Source: an uncultured Draconibacterium sp. (lineage in GTDB: Bacteria; Bacteroidota; Bacteroidia; Bacteroidales; Prolixibacteraceae). From it: 64,000 nt of DNA. Positions 9,340 to 18,843 of this stretch are shown in pieces. The notes under the pieces are model-generated. The model had not been told where the DNA came from and ran no database searches. It saw only the letters and a list, made by a program, of their open reading frames with translations. Position 1 is the stretch's first letter. Each line of letters starts with the position of its first letter. The DNA is taken from assembly GCF_913063105.1 (NCBI RefSeq), contig NZ_CAJXYQ010000007.1:240544-304543 (forward strand). The letters run 5' to 3'. Position numbers and translations under genes: made by a program.

Positions 9340-10107
9340 ATGGGAAAATTAGCATTTGACGCAGTTATTTTTGATATGGATGGTGTAATTACAAAAACCG
9401 CCATAACCCATGCAGCAGCATGGAAAAAAATGTTTGACGAATACCTGCAAAAACATGCCTACGAAACCGGAGAACCGTTTAAAGAATTTACACAAGGCGA
9501 TTACCTCACCTATGTTGATGGAAAGCCCCGCTATAAAGGTGTGGCCTCTTTTCTGGAATCGCGAAACATTAGCATTGCTTTTGGCGATACCAGCGACGAA
9601 CCCGGCATGGAAACAATATGTGGTTTGGGCAACCGTAAAAACGAAGCATTTAACGAAGTAATAGCCCGCGACGGTGTTGAAGTTTACGAATCAACTGCCC
9701 AACTTTTAAACGACCTGCAGGCAGCCGGAATTAAATTGGGTGTTGCCTCGTCGAGTAAAAATTGTGCCCCTGTACTTGAAGCGGTTGACATGCTAAAAAT
9801 ATTCGGTGCCCGCGTTGATGGTGTTGTTTCGGCGGAATTGGGATTGCACGGAAAACCAGAACCAGATATTTTTACCACGGCATGCGAAATGCTGGAATCT
9901 GTTCCGGCAAAAGCCATTGTTGTTGAAGATGCCGTTTCGGGTGTTCAGGCCGGTGCTAAAGGGGAGTTTGGCTTAACGCTGGGAATTGCACGCGAAAACA
10001 ATGAAAAGGAGCTTGCCGATAACGGTGCTGACTTTGTTGTTACCGACCTGGAAGAGCTTGGAGGAATTTCAGGTTTAAACAATTTGTTTTTAAAGAATAA
10101 CAAGTAA
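9340..10107 (+). CDS. HAD-superfamily beta-phosphoglucomutase-like enzyme
   Basis: This 255-residue protein has all four HAD motifs: DMDGV (11-15, nucleophile Asp11 and Asp13), the VASSSKN motif II, the lysine in GKPEPDIF (motif III) and VVEDAVSG (motif IV). A helical cap domain carries YVDGKPRYKG and GLGNRKN, the signature of the beta-PGM relatives that are paired with or fused to GH65 phosphorylases in other bacteria. The likely reaction is beta-glucose 1-phosphate to glucose 6-phosphate. No sugar gene is adjacent here, but the window has a maltose phosphorylase at 56100-58436 without its own mutase, so a trans role in maltose use is plausible. A simple phosphatase role is the alternative. 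Confidence 0.8.
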   Translation: MGKLAFDAVIFDMDGVITKTAITHAAAWKKMFDEYLQKHAYETGEPFKEFTQGDYLTYVDGKPRYKGVASFLESRNISIAFGDTSDEPGMETICGLGNRKNEAFNEVIARDGVEVYESTAQLLNDLQAAGIKLGVASSSKNCAPVLEAVDMLKIFGARVDGVVSAELGLHGKPEPDIFTTACEMLESVPAKAIVVEDAVSGVQAGAKGEFGLTLGIARENNEKELADNGADFVVTDLEELGGISGLNNLFLKNNK

Positions 10108-10114
10108 TAAAATT

Positions 10115-10158
10115 GGTCAAACTATCGATTTTATGTTGATGGTTTGACCTTATTTTTT
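10115..10158. terminator. Bidirectional terminator between the HAD gene and folK
   Basis: A 12-base stem (GGTCAAACTATC with GATGGTTTGACC, one G-T pair) closes an 11-base loop. On the plus strand it is followed by TTATTTTTT, which overlaps the end of folK; on the minus strand it is followed by a T-rich AATTTTATT. It sits between two convergent genes and can serve both. Confidence 0.8.
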
Positions 10159-10533
10159 GGATAAACCATCCAACTCATCTACACTTCTTCGTAAAAAATC
10201 GCGAGTATAATAGTCCTCATCTACGATTTCCCCGTTCCATACCAAAATATCCAGATCGATGGTTCGTGGGCCAAATTTAGGCACCGAACGGTCGCGCCCC
10301 AGCTGGTCCTCAATTTTTTTGAGAAGTTTATTCAACGATTCTCTGTCCTGCAGCGTAACGATTTTTACCGCTCCATTTGTAAAGTCTGACTGATTTTCAA
10401 TGCCAATTGGTTTGGTTTTGATCATGGCTGAAACCTGAAGCACCTTTACTTCTCCTTTCAGGATTTCCAGCATTTTGGCAATATTCTCATCAGCATTAAT
10501 GTTAGAGCCAATGCCAACGATTACCTCATTCAT
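10150..10533 (-). CDS. folK: 2-amino-4-hydroxy-6-hydroxymethyldihydropteridine diphosphokinase
   Basis: FolK transfers pyrophosphate from ATP to 6-hydroxymethyl-dihydropterin in folate synthesis. This 127-residue copy keeps the signature GRDRSVPKFGPRTIDLDIL (ATP, Mg and pterin contacts) and the N-terminal GIGSNI. It is shorter than the E. coli enzyme (about 159), mainly at the C-terminus. Its start overlaps the end of folB by 4 bases (ATGA), so translation is coupled. The operon order on the minus strand is SDR, folB, folK. Confidence 0.9.
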   Translation of the reverse strand: MNEVIVGIGSNINADENIAKMLEILKGEVKVLQVSAMIKTKPIGIENQSDFTNGAVKIVTLQDRESLNKLLKKIEDQLGRDRSVPKFGPRTIDLDILVWNGEIVDEDYYTRDFLRRSVDELDGLSKK

Positions 10534-10883
10534 CGCGAAGCCTCCATTTCCATCGAAACCGATTCGGCAAAACGAAGGGCATGCGGTTTATCCACTTCAA
10601 CACGGGCCCATTTAACCTTTTTATCTTCCATTATGGTATCCAGTATATTTTGGGTAAGCACTTCCAGCAATTTGAAACGCCCTTCCTGCACCAAGGCAAT
10701 AATTTTTTTTGTAATTACTTTGTAGTTAAAAATATCTTCGGGTTCGTCTGATTCCAAAGCCGATTGCGGAATGTCTGTTTCAATTTCAAGATTGATAAGC
10801 ACATCCTGCTTGTTTACCAACTCGTCGGGATTAAACCCGATATAGGTTCGAATCAACAGATTTTTTACACGTATTTTTGCCAT
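10530..10883 (-). CDS. folB: Dihydroneopterin aldolase
   Basis: This 117-residue protein has the FolB fold signature: IRVKNLLIRTYIGFNPDE at the start, VITKKI in the middle and VEVDKPHALRFAESV near the end. It cleaves dihydroneopterin to 6-hydroxymethyl-dihydropterin, the substrate of the next enzyme, FolK, with which the gene overlaps. It starts 2 bases after the stop of the SDR gene. The length is normal for the family. Confidence 0.9.
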   Translation of the reverse strand: MAKIRVKNLLIRTYIGFNPDELVNKQDVLINLEIETDIPQSALESDEPEDIFNYKVITKKIIALVQEGRFKLLEVLTQNILDTIMEDKKVKWARVEVDKPHALRFAESVSMEMEASR

Positions 10884-10885
10884 AA

Positions 10886-11614
10886 TTAAAGGTTTTTTCC
10901 AAGGTTTTCGCCACCGTCGGCAAACAGCAATTGCCCGGTCAGATGGTCATTTTCTAAAATATAATCCAAACTCTTCAGGATGGGGTCTACACCCCCCGGT
11001 TTTTTCATGGGTATGCCTTGCGCCAGCTTTTCCAGGTAATTTTCATCTTCATCTTCTGGAGGCAGGGTCACACCCGGAGCAATGGCATTAACCCGAATGT
11101 CGGGTGCTAATTCAAGCGCTGCCATTTTTGTTAAGTCCCAAAGGCCCTTTTTTGAAATGGAGTAAGCTGCAAAATTAGAAGCATTCACTGTTACCCGTGT
11201 ATCCACAAAATTTATGATGTTTCCCGTTTTAAAATAATTGGAAAAATCGCGGATTAGAAAAAACGGCGCTTTAAGGTTAACATCCATTTGTGAGTTAAAT
11301 AACTCGAGTGAAGTACCTTTCAGGTAACCTCGATCAAATACTGAAGCATTGTTTACCAGCAAATCAACAATTATATTGTTGGCTGCAAGTTGCGGAATTA
11401 AGCCTACCACTTCATCGGGATGAGCCAGGTTGGCTTGCACAGCGCTAAACTGCTGATTGGGATATTTATCCGAAAGTTCTTTTACCAACTCATCTGCACC
11501 TTTTGCCGAAGAATTGTAATGCACCACAACATTCCATCCCTTTTCTGCAAGATGTTCTGTTAACGATCGGCCAATGCGTTTTGATGCTCCGGTTATTAAA
11601 GCTGTTTGTTTCAT
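10886..11614 (-). CDS. SDR oxidoreductase, pteridine reductase/FolM-like
   Basis: This classical short-chain dehydrogenase of about 242 residues has a cofactor motif TGASKRIGRSL, a VNNAS motif and a catalytic YSISKK. The arginine in TGxxxRxG is typical of pteridine reductases and FolM (dihydromonapterin reductase), where most SDRs have glycine. The position directly before folB and folK fits a pterin substrate. I choose the ATG at 11612-11614; a TTG two codons upstream (11618-11620) is possible but less likely. Fatty-acid or sugar SDR function cannot be excluded from sequence alone. Confidence 0.8.
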   Translation of the reverse strand: MKQTALITGASKRIGRSLTEHLAEKGWNVVVHYNSSAKGADELVKELSDKYPNQQFSAVQANLAHPDEVVGLIPQLAANNIIVDLLVNNASVFDRGYLKGTSLELFNSQMDVNLKAPFFLIRDFSNYFKTGNIINFVDTRVTVNASNFAAYSISKKGLWDLTKMAALELAPDIRVNAIAPGVTLPPEDEDENYLEKLAQGIPMKKPGGVDPILKSLDYILENDHLTGQLLFADGGENLGKNL

Positions 11615-11670
11615 ACACAAAAGTTAGTGTTTTTTTCTAACAAGAACAGGGCTGCCAGACTTATGTTCAT

Positions 11671-11698
11671 AAAAAAAGGCCCGCAAAACGGACCTTTT
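11671..11698 (-). terminator. Rho-independent terminator after ribE
   Basis: Read on the minus strand, a stem of AAAAGGTCCG with CGGGCCTTTT (one mismatch) around a TTTTG-type loop runs into TTTTTTTATG. It lies about 20 bases after the ribE stop and before the folate operon, so ribE is probably not cotranscribed with it. Confidence 0.75.
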
Positions 11699-11718
11699 CA
11701 AAACTTAATATGGTTTTT

Positions 11719-12330
11719 CTATTTGCTGTATGAATTCAATTTACTCAGGTACTTGCCAATAATATCAAACTCGAGGTTAATAACCGTTCCCACTTTAAAC
11801 GTGTGAAAATTGGTTACTTCCTGGGTAAAAGGAATAATGGCGACCTGAAAAGAATTGTCTTTTGAATTTACCACAGTAAGGCTAACACCATTAACTGTTA
11901 CCGACCCTTTTTCAACGGTCATGTATCCTTGCCTGGCTTTTTCAATATCAAATTCGTATTCAAACGTGTAGTACCAGCTACCGTCGGCTTCTTCTACTTT
12001 AACACATGTTGCTGTCTGGTCAACATGCCCCTGAACAATGTGTCCATCCAAACGTCCATTCATCATCATGCTGCGCTCGAGGTTTACTTTCGAGCCCACT
12101 TCCAACAAACCCAAATTTGATTTCAGCAAGGTTTCCTTAATGGCTGTAACCTTGTATTTCTTTTCAGCTTTATCTACCCAAACTACGGTTAAACACACGC
12201 CGTTGTGCGATAAACTCTGGTCAACTTTCAGCTCATCGGCAAACGAACAGGTTAAGGTAAAATGTACATTCTCCTGCTCTTTTTCAATGGCTACAACTGT
12301 TCCGAATTCTTCAACTATTCCTGAAAACAT
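11719..12330 (-). CDS. ribE: Riboflavin synthase, alpha subunit
   Basis: This 203-residue protein has two tandem lumazine-binding repeats. The first begins MFSGIVEE and contains SHNGVCLTV; the second contains GSVTVNGVSLTVV. It catalyses dismutation of two 6,7-dimethyl-8-ribityllumazine molecules to riboflavin and acts as a trimer. The N-terminal MFSGIVEE is nearly invariant in the family and fixes the start. It lies 92 bases downstream of cysS and ends at its own terminator. No other riboflavin gene is in the window. Confidence 0.93.
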   Translation of the reverse strand: MFSGIVEEFGTVVAIEKEQENVHFTLTCSFADELKVDQSLSHNGVCLTVVWVDKAEKKYKVTAIKETLLKSNLGLLEVGSKVNLERSMMMNGRLDGHIVQGHVDQTATCVKVEEADGSWYYTFEYEFDIEKARQGYMTVEKGSVTVNGVSLTVVNSKDNSFQVAIIPFTQEVTNFHTFKVGTVINLEFDIIGKYLSKLNSYSK

Positions 12331-12422
12331 AGCTTTATATTTTTATTGAAGAATGTTGATTAATTAGTTGCGATGTCTGGTCTTTCTTGATCAACTATTA
12401 ATCATCATTCTGTATTCCACAA

Positions 12423-13895
12423 TTATTTTACACTCCATTCAACACCATCCTTGGTGTCTTTTATTTCCACGCCAATTGCACCCAATTCATCACGAATTTT
12501 ATCGGCAGTTCCCCAATCTTTATTGGCCTTAGCGTCTTTTCGCAGGTTAATAAGTAACTCAACAGCACCCGCCAAAACTTCGTTGTTTCCACTTTCTACA
12601 GCTCCTTCTTCTTTAAGCCCAAGAATATCAAAAACAACCTTGTTAAAAAAGGCCTTTAAATCCTCCAGATCAGATTGCGAGATTTTTTCGGTGCCCGCTT
12701 TTACCGAGTTAATCAGTTTAACGCCATCAAAAAGGTGCGCAATGGCAATCGGACTGTTCAAATCATCGTTAAGGGCAGCAAAACATTTGTCTTTTAAAGC
12801 GGCCACATCAATAGTTGAGGTAGCGGAAACAGCTAACTCCTCCAGTGTTTTTAATGCGGTCATCAATCGTTCAAGTCCTTTTTCTGAGGCCTGTAAAGCT
12901 TCATTGGAAAAATCGATTGTGCTTCGATAATGTGCCTGCAAAATAAAAAAGCGAATGGTCATTGGCGAATAGGCCTGCTCCAGAATTTCGTGCGTGCCGG
13001 TAAACAATTCATCGAGGGTGATGAAATTACCAAGTGAGCGCGCCATTTTCTGGCCGTTAATGGTAATCATGTTATTGTGCATCCAGTAACGTACTGATTC
13101 GGTTCCGCGGCAGGCGGTATTTTGTGCAATCTCACACTCGTGGTGCGGGAAAGTAAGATCCATTCCACCGCCATGAATATCAAATTGTTCGCCCAGGTAC
13201 TTGGTACTCATAGCCGAACACTCGAGGTGCCACCCCGGGAAACCATCGCTCCAGCGCGAAGGCCAGCGCATAATGTGCTCAGGTGCTGCTTTCTTCCACA
13301 AAGCAAAATCAAACGAGTTTTTCTTCTCATCCTGCCCATCCAGCTTGCGAGTATTGGTTTTTATGTCATCGAGGTTACGCCCCGAAAGCTTTCCATATTT
13401 GTAATCGTCATTGTATTTTTCTACATCAAAATACACCGAACCGTTGGCTTCGTAGGCGTATCCATTTTTCAGAATACCTTCAATCACCTGAATTTGTTCG
13501 ATAATATGACCTGAAGCACGCGGCTCGATACTTGGCGGCGTAACATTTAGGTCATCCATATTCCGGTGAAAAGTATTCATGTATTTCTGAACCACTTCCA
13601 TTGGCTCCAGCTGCTCCAAACGCGCTTTTTTTGCAATGCGGTCTTCGCCAACACCTTCCACTTCATCTTCCAGGTGGCCCACATCGGTAATGTTGCGCAC
13701 GTAACGCACTTTGTTTCCGAGGAAAGTAAGGTAGCGATACAACAAATCGAAAGTAATAAACGGACGGGCGTGCCCAAGGTGCGAATTACTGTAAACCGTT
13801 GGTCCGCACACGTACAAACCAACACGACCTTCAACCAATGGCTTAAACGCTTCCTTTTTTCGGCTAAGCGTATTGTAAATATATAGTTGACTCAT
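12423..13895 (-). CDS. cysS: Cysteinyl-tRNA synthetase
   Basis: This 490-residue class I synthetase charges tRNA-Cys. The zinc cysteine lies in LYVCGPTVY (Cys30), the HIGH motif is HLGH (39-42), the zinc ligands GWHLECSAM and [14 protein letters not shown] are present, and the KMSKS loop is KMARS (about 282-286). The C-terminal anticodon and DALR region is complete. The altered KMARS is a mild variant; all metal ligands are intact, so the enzyme should be active. The gene appears to be monocistronic or to read into ribE. Confidence 0.95.
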   Translation of the reverse strand: MSQLYIYNTLSRKKEAFKPLVEGRVGLYVCGPTVYSNSHLGHARPFITFDLLYRYLTFLGNKVRYVRNITDVGHLEDEVEGVGEDRIAKKARLEQLEPMEVVQKYMNTFHRNMDDLNVTPPSIEPRASGHIIEQIQVIEGILKNGYAYEANGSVYFDVEKYNDDYKYGKLSGRNLDDIKTNTRKLDGQDEKKNSFDFALWKKAAPEHIMRWPSRWSDGFPGWHLECSAMSTKYLGEQFDIHGGGMDLTFPHHECEIAQNTACRGTESVRYWMHNNMITINGQKMARSLGNFITLDELFTGTHEILEQAYSPMTIRFFILQAHYRSTIDFSNEALQASEKGLERLMTALKTLEELAVSATSTIDVAALKDKCFAALNDDLNSPIAIAHLFDGVKLINSVKAGTEKISQSDLEDLKAFFNKVVFDILGLKEEGAVESGNNEVLAGAVELLINLRKDAKANKDWGTADKIRDELGAIGVEIKDTKDGVEWSVK

Positions 13896-13923
13896 AATTT
13901 TTTTTGAAAATCAGATGATGATG

Positions 13924-13931
13924 CAAAGGTA
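13924..13931 (-). promoter_or_regulatory. -7 box (TACCTTTG) for cysS
   Basis: On the minus strand TACCTTTG matches TAnnTTTG and is 28 bases before the cysS ATG. No clear -33 TTTG is seen. Confidence 0.35.
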
Positions 13932-14010
13932 AAACAAAATGCCTTATTATAGTGCCAGTTTTGTACCACACGGTAGCTACAACAACCCAAATTAACCTTT
14001 GCCAAAACAA

Positions 14011-14667
14011 TTATTCCGCCTGGTTGGCTTCGGTACTTTCATTTTGTTTTTTCTGCTCATCGAGCTTGTTAAAATACTTGCGGTAAAAAATCAGAATAGA
14101 AAATATTCCAACTGTTATAGCCGAATCGGCAATGTTGAATACCGGTCTGAAAAAGATAAACGGATTTCCTCCCACCTTTGGCAACCATTCGGGATAGCGG
14201 CCTTCAATTAAAGGAAAATAAAACATATCAACTACCCGGCCATGCAAAAAACTGGAGTAACCACCCTCTTCAGGAAACAGGCTTGCCACCTGCCCATAAC
14301 TGTGGTTAAAAATTATTCCGTAAAAAAGGCTATCGATAATGTTACCAATTGCACCGGCAAAAATAAGAGCAATACAGGCAATAAACCCAAATGGCACATC
14401 TTTCTGTTTTGCCAGTTTAAATAAATACCAGCCAATGGCAATAACGGCAACAATGCGAAAAACACTCAGAAACATTTTACCGTATTCGCCGGCAAATTCA
14501 AAACCAAATGCCATTCCGTTGTTTTCAACAAAATGCAGAATAAACCAATCTTTAAACACCACAATTTCGTCGCCAATTGAAAGATTGGTTTTTATCCAGA
14601 ACTTGAGTACCTGGTCAATAATTAAAATGGAAAATATTATTATCAATGACTTGATTGTACGCGACAT
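14011..14667 (-). CDS. lspA: Lipoprotein signal peptidase (signal peptidase II)
   Basis: This 218-residue inner-membrane aspartic protease removes signal peptides from prolipoproteins. It has four hydrophobic segments, FVENNGMAFG in the first loop, and the two catalytic aspartate motifs GAIGNIIDSLFYG and FNIADSAI. It is longer than the E. coli protein (164) because of an insert between the aspartates and a charged C-terminal tail, both usual in Bacteroidota. It follows a DksA/TraR-like gene and ileS on the same strand, an order common in this phylum. The many lipoproteins in this window are its likely clients. Confidence 0.93.
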   Translation of the reverse strand: MSRTIKSLIIIFSILIIDQVLKFWIKTNLSIGDEIVVFKDWFILHFVENNGMAFGFEFAGEYGKMFLSVFRIVAVIAIGWYLFKLAKQKDVPFGFIACIALIFAGAIGNIIDSLFYGIIFNHSYGQVASLFPEEGGYSSFLHGRVVDMFYFPLIEGRYPEWLPKVGGNPFIFFRPVFNIADSAITVGIFSILIFYRKYFNKLDEQKKQNESTEANQAE

Positions 14668-14690
14668 ATCCTTACCCTTTATAACAGAAA

Positions 14691-14728
14691 TGCTCTTCGA
14701 AAACTTTTAATTTGTTTTTCGAAGAGCA
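14691..14728 (-). terminator. Hairpin between the DksA/TraR-like gene and lspA
   Basis: A perfect 13-base stem (TGCTCTTCGAAAA with its complement) surrounds a 12-base loop. On the minus strand the following bases are TTTCTGTTAT, a weak T tract, so it may end part of the upstream transcript or protect it rather than fully terminate it. Confidence 0.5.
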
Positions 14729-14754
14729 AATCCGAATCTTTTTTGTTCTACTTT

Positions 14755-15129
14755 TTATTGTCCTTTTTTCGCATCAATACTTAGTGTTGCATGAGGAACT
14801 GCACGCAGTCTTTCTTTTGAAATTAACTTACCTGTTTCGCGACAAACACCGTATGTTTTATTTTCGATACGAATTAGAGCAGCTTGTAAATGCTGAATAA
14901 ATTTTAACTGACGCTGAGCTAATTTTCCGGCTTCCTCTTTAGAAAGGGTAGCTGCGCCTTCTTCCAATACCTTAAATGTTGGCGATGTATCAGAAATATC
15001 ATTTCCATCGCCTTGAGTAATCGAATTCTTGTACATGGTATAATCTTCCTGGGCTTTTTCAAGTTTAACCAGAATGATTTTTTTGAATTCCATCAACTCC
15101 TCATCCGTATATCTGTTTTTGTCTCCCAT
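14755..15129 (-). CDS. DksA/TraR-family protein with reduced zinc finger
   Basis: This 124-residue protein has a coiled-coil N-terminal half (KKIILVKLEKAQEDY) and a C-terminal finger region (TYGVCRETGKLISKERLRAVPHATLS). DksA binds RNA polymerase through its secondary channel and tunes initiation during stress. Here only one of the four usual zinc cysteines remains; relatives in this phylum often look the same, so the fold probably does not need zinc. It sits between ileS and lspA. Its direct regulatory targets are unknown. Confidence 0.85.
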   Translation of the reverse strand: MGDKNRYTDEELMEFKKIILVKLEKAQEDYTMYKNSITQGDGNDISDTSPTFKVLEEGAATLSKEEAGKLAQRQLKFIQHLQAALIRIENKTYGVCRETGKLISKERLRAVPHATLSIDAKKGQ

Positions 15130-15221
15130 AGTTCTTGGGTTTTTAAGTTCCTCTCAAATGTTTCAACAAGGCCCTAAAGTAATAAAAAAGTCCATCATTT
15201 TAAGTGCCTGTTAACAATTAT

Positions 15222-18200
15222 TTACTTCACTTTTTCCACCTCAATTTGCGCCATCACATCTTTGTCGATTTCTACCTCATTCGATTTTGCATCATCAACC
15301 TTATCAGTCAACTCCAGGGCATCGGCAAGTGTTTGTGCACAAATGTATTCTATGTGGTTTTCAACGGCCTGATTGTATTCGTCATGTTTTAAAACAGTGA
15401 GCTTAATCCGGTCGGTTACTTCAAAGCCACTTTCCTTCCGCAGGTTCTGTATTTTATTAATAAACTCGCGGGCAATTCCTTCCTGTTTCAACTCTTCCGA
15501 GACATTTATATCCAGGGCAATAGTCATCTGACCTTCAGTGGCTACGGTCCATCCCGGAATATCTTCGGTTTGAATTTCAACATCGTCTAACGACAACATA
15601 ATCTTTTCATCACCCAATGTTAACTCATATTCTCCGGTACTTTCAAAATCCGAAATCGCGGTCTGATCCAACTGATTTACAGCCCCGGCAATTTGTTTCA
15701 TCATTTTACCGTATTTCGGGCCAAGTGCTTTAAAATTCGGTTTAATTTTCTTTTTAATCACTCCGGCCGTATCGGTTAAGAACTCCACTTCTTTAACGTT
15801 AACTTCTGCTAAAATGATATTTGAAACTGCTTCAAATTGCTCTTTAAAATGCGGATTTAATACCGGCACCATAATTTTACCTAAGGGCTGGCGTACTTTC
15901 AGCTTCTCTTTTCGGCGCAGGGCCAAAATCATTGATGAAGCTTTTTGCGCTATGGCCATTTTTTCTTCCAGGTCTTTGTCAATTAAGTTATTATCGCAAA
16001 CCGGGAAATTATCGAGATGCACACTCAGGTCGCTTGTCTTTCCGGTAACTTTATTTAAATCGTTGAAAAGCAAGTCGGCGTAAAATGGTGCGATTGGTGC
16101 CATTAATTTTGCAACAGCTTCCAAACAAGTGTAAAGTGTTTGGTAAGCCGAAACTTTATCTGTAGAGTATTCGCCACCCCAGTAGCGTTTACGGCTTAGG
16201 CGAACAAACCAGTTACTCAGGTTTTCGCTTACAAATTCCGAAATAGCACGGCCTGCGCGGGTTGGTTCGTAGTTTTCGTAGCTTTCGCCAACCTCTTTTA
16301 TCAGCGAGTTCAGCAAGGAAATAATCCAGCGGTCAATCTCAGGACGTTTCTCAACGGGGATTTCTTCTTCGGCATATTTAAAGCCATCAACATTGGCATA
16401 CAATGCGAAGAAATTGTAGGTATTATAAAGTGTTCCGAAGAACTTACGTTTTACTTCTTCCACCCCGTCGATATCAAATTTAAGGTTATCCCAGGGTTGC
16501 GCGTTGGTAATCATGTACCAGCGCAGTGGGTCGGAGCCGTATTTATCAATGGTTTCAAACGGATCGACAGCGTTACCCAAACGTTTCGACATTTTCACGC
16601 CGTTTTTGTCGAGTACCAAACCGTTTGAAATAATATTTTTAAATGCTACCGATTCATCAATCATGGTGGCAATGGCATGCAGGGTAAAGAACCAACCACG
16701 GGTTTGGTCTACACCTTCGGCAATAAAATCGGCCGGGAACACATCTTTAAACTTGTCCTTCCATTGAAAAGGATAGTGGCGCTGCGCGTAAGGCATGGCA
16801 CCCGAGTCGAACCAAACATCAATCAGATCGGCTTCGCGCTCCATTTTTTGCCCTGATGGAGACACCAGAATAATATTATCGACATGCGATTTATGCAGGT
16901 CAACCCGGTTGTAATTATCTTTGCTGTAATCGCCAACTTTAAATTCGGCAAATGGATTTTCCGACATAAATCCGGCTTCAACCGCTTTGTCTATTTCGGC
17001 CATCAATTCTTCCATCGAACCGATACAAATCTCTTCCGAGCCATCTTCTGTTCTCCAGATTGGCAGTGGTGTGCCCCAAAAACGCGAACGGCTAAGGTTC
17101 CAGTCCACCAGGTTCTCCAGCCAATTGCCAAAACGCCCGGTTCCGGTTGATTTGGGTTTCCAGTTGATGGTGTTGTTTAAGGCCACCATTTTATCTTTAA
17201 CAGCTGTTGATTTTATAAACCACGAGTCGAGCGGGTAATACAATACCGGTTTATCGGTTCGCCAGCAGTGCGGATAACTATGCACATGCTTTTCAATTTT
17301 GAAAGCTTTGTTCTGCTGTTTCAACATTACGGCAATGTCAACATCAACGGTAGCAGCATCTTCTTCCAGCTTGTCGTCGTATTCGTTTTTCACCGAGCGG
17401 CCGGCAAAATCATGATAGGTTTCAGTATTTACAAACTTTTCTACAAACTCAGGATCAAGATCGATGGTTGGATAAAATCGTCCTTTCCGATCAACCAGTG
17501 CCTGACGTTTTCCTTCGGTATCAACCACCACCAGTGGCGAAATGCCGTGTTGTTTGGCCACGCGGTCATCGTCGGCACCAAAAGTAGGTGCAATGTGTAC
17601 AATTCCGGTACCGTCTTCAATGGTTACAAAGTCGCCGGTAATTACTTCAAAAGCTTTGCCCTCGGGCCTTACCCAATCTATCAGTTGTTCGTATTGCACA
17701 CCTTTTAACTGCTCGCCGGTGTATTCGGCCAATACTTTAAAAGGTATTTTTTTATCACCGGGTTTATAATCTTCCAGTGCCAGCCCTGCATTTTTCGAAT
17801 TGAAATAAACCGGGAAAAGGTCTTTTGCCAAAATTAAAGTAACAGGATCGCCGGTGTATGGATTAAACGACTGAACTTTTACATAGTTGATGTTCGGTCC
17901 CACACAAAGTGCCGTGTTCGATGGCAATGTCCATGGCGTGGTTGTCCATGCCAGGAAATACAAATCGGTTTCAACTCCTTCAAAAAGGAATTCCGATTTT
18001 TCGTTGCGCAAAGCCTTAAACTGGGCAATTGCTGTGGTGTCTTTTACATCGCGGTAGCAACCCGGCTGGTTCAGCTCGTGCGAGCTTAAACCTGTTCCGG
18101 CAGCCGGCGAGTAGGGCTGAATGGTGTAGCCTTTATACAACAATCCTTTTTGGTAGATTTGTTTCAGCAACCACCATACCGATTCAATGTATTGGTTGTC

Positions 18201-18659
18201 GTAGGTTACATACGGATCGTCCATATTTACCCAGTACCCCATTTTTCGGGTCAGCTCTTCCCATTCTCGGGTGTATTTCATCACCTCTTTGCGGCAGGCA
18301 TCGCTGTATTCTTCAACGGTAATTTTCTTACCTATATCGTCTTTTGTAATGTTCAGCGCTTTTTCAACGCTTAATTCCACCGGCAAACCGTGTGTGTCCC
18401 AACCGGCTTTACGGTGCACACGAAAACCTTTCATGGTTTTGTAACGGCAGAAAATATCTTTAATGGCACGCGCCATCACGTGGTGAATACCGGGCATTCC
18501 GTTTGCCGATGGCGGTCCTTCGTAAAATACAAATGTTTCTTGTCCTTCGCGGGTTGAAATACTTTTATGAAAAGTATCGTCATTTTCCCAACGTTCAAGT
18601 ACGTCCTTGTTTATCTGTGCTAAATCTAACTGCTTATATTCCTGAAATTTATTACTCAT
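15222..18659 (-). CDS. ileS: Isoleucyl-tRNA synthetase
   Basis: This 1145-residue class I synthetase charges tRNA-Ile. The HIGH-like motif is PGIHHV (about 56-61), the CP1 editing domain follows (TTTPWTLPSNTALCVG), and the catalytic loop is KMSKRLGN (about 687). The length, KMSKR loop and long C-terminal region correspond to the eukaryote-like IleS2 class, many of which resist mupirocin; resistance here is inference only. It starts the ileS, DksA-like, lspA cluster. The long noncoding region upstream holds its promoter and a repeat array. Confidence 0.95.
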   Translation of the reverse strand: MSNKFQEYKQLDLAQINKDVLERWENDDTFHKSISTREGQETFVFYEGPPSANGMPGIHHVMARAIKDIFCRYKTMKGFRVHRKAGWDTHGLPVELSVEKALNITKDDIGKKITVEEYSDACRKEVMKYTREWEELTRKMGYWVNMDDPYVTYDNQYIESVWWLLKQIYQKGLLYKGYTIQPYSPAAGTGLSSHELNQPGCYRDVKDTTAIAQFKALRNEKSEFLFEGVETDLYFLAWTTTPWTLPSNTALCVGPNINYVKVQSFNPYTGDPVTLILAKDLFPVYFNSKNAGLALEDYKPGDKKIPFKVLAEYTGEQLKGVQYEQLIDWVRPEGKAFEVITGDFVTIEDGTGIVHIAPTFGADDDRVAKQHGISPLVVVDTEGKRQALVDRKGRFYPTIDLDPEFVEKFVNTETYHDFAGRSVKNEYDDKLEEDAATVDVDIAVMLKQQNKAFKIEKHVHSYPHCWRTDKPVLYYPLDSWFIKSTAVKDKMVALNNTINWKPKSTGTGRFGNWLENLVDWNLSRSRFWGTPLPIWRTEDGSEEICIGSMEELMAEIDKAVEAGFMSENPFAEFKVGDYSKDNYNRVDLHKSHVDNIILVSPSGQKMEREADLIDVWFDSGAMPYAQRHYPFQWKDKFKDVFPADFIAEGVDQTRGWFFTLHAIATMIDESVAFKNIISNGLVLDKNGVKMSKRLGNAVDPFETIDKYGSDPLRWYMITNAQPWDNLKFDIDGVEEVKRKFFGTLYNTYNFFALYANVDGFKYAEEEIPVEKRPEIDRWIISLLNSLIKEVGESYENYEPTRAGRAISEFVSENLSNWFVRLSRKRYWGGEYSTDKVSAYQTLYTCLEAVAKLMAPIAPFYADLLFNDLNKVTGKTSDLSVHLDNFPVCDNNLIDKDLEEKMAIAQKASSMILALRRKEKLKVRQPLGKIMVPVLNPHFKEQFEAVSNIILAEVNVKEVEFLTDTAGVIKKKIKPNFKALGPKYGKMMKQIAGAVNQLDQTAISDFESTGEYELTLGDEKIMLSLDDVEIQTEDIPGWTVATEGQMTIALDINVSEELKQEGIAREFINKIQNLRKESGFEVTDRIKLTVLKHDEYNQAVENHIEYICAQTLADALELTDKVDDAKSNEVEIDKDVMAQIEVEKVK

Positions 18660-18696
18660 AAGAACACCTTATAATCCACTGATTTTAAAAAACATG

Positions 18697-18704
18697 CAAA
18701 TATA
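18697..18704 (-). promoter_or_regulatory. -7 box (TATATTTG) for ileS
   Basis: On the minus strand TATATTTG matches TAnnTTTG and is about 38 bases before the ileS ATG. The periodic repeat array starts about 140 bases further upstream. Confidence 0.4.
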
Positions 18705-18843
18705 GAAAAATTTTGATGGGTGGCGAGGATGATTCCGACCTTAATTAAAACGGACTAAAAAGCTAATATCAACCAGCTTGCCTTACAGCCCAATGCTTTT
18801 TACAAGTTGCTTACACAGTTGTGTAAATTACTGACTAATAGCG

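Noticed and set aside
9113..9355. 80-codon minus-strand frame upstream of the HAD gene
   Set aside because: It overlaps the HAD start and has AT-rich composition without a ribosome site or recognisable domain.
12451..12930. 159-codon plus-strand frame inside cysS
   Set aside because: It is a mirror of the highly conserved cysS coding sequence and has no recognisable domain.
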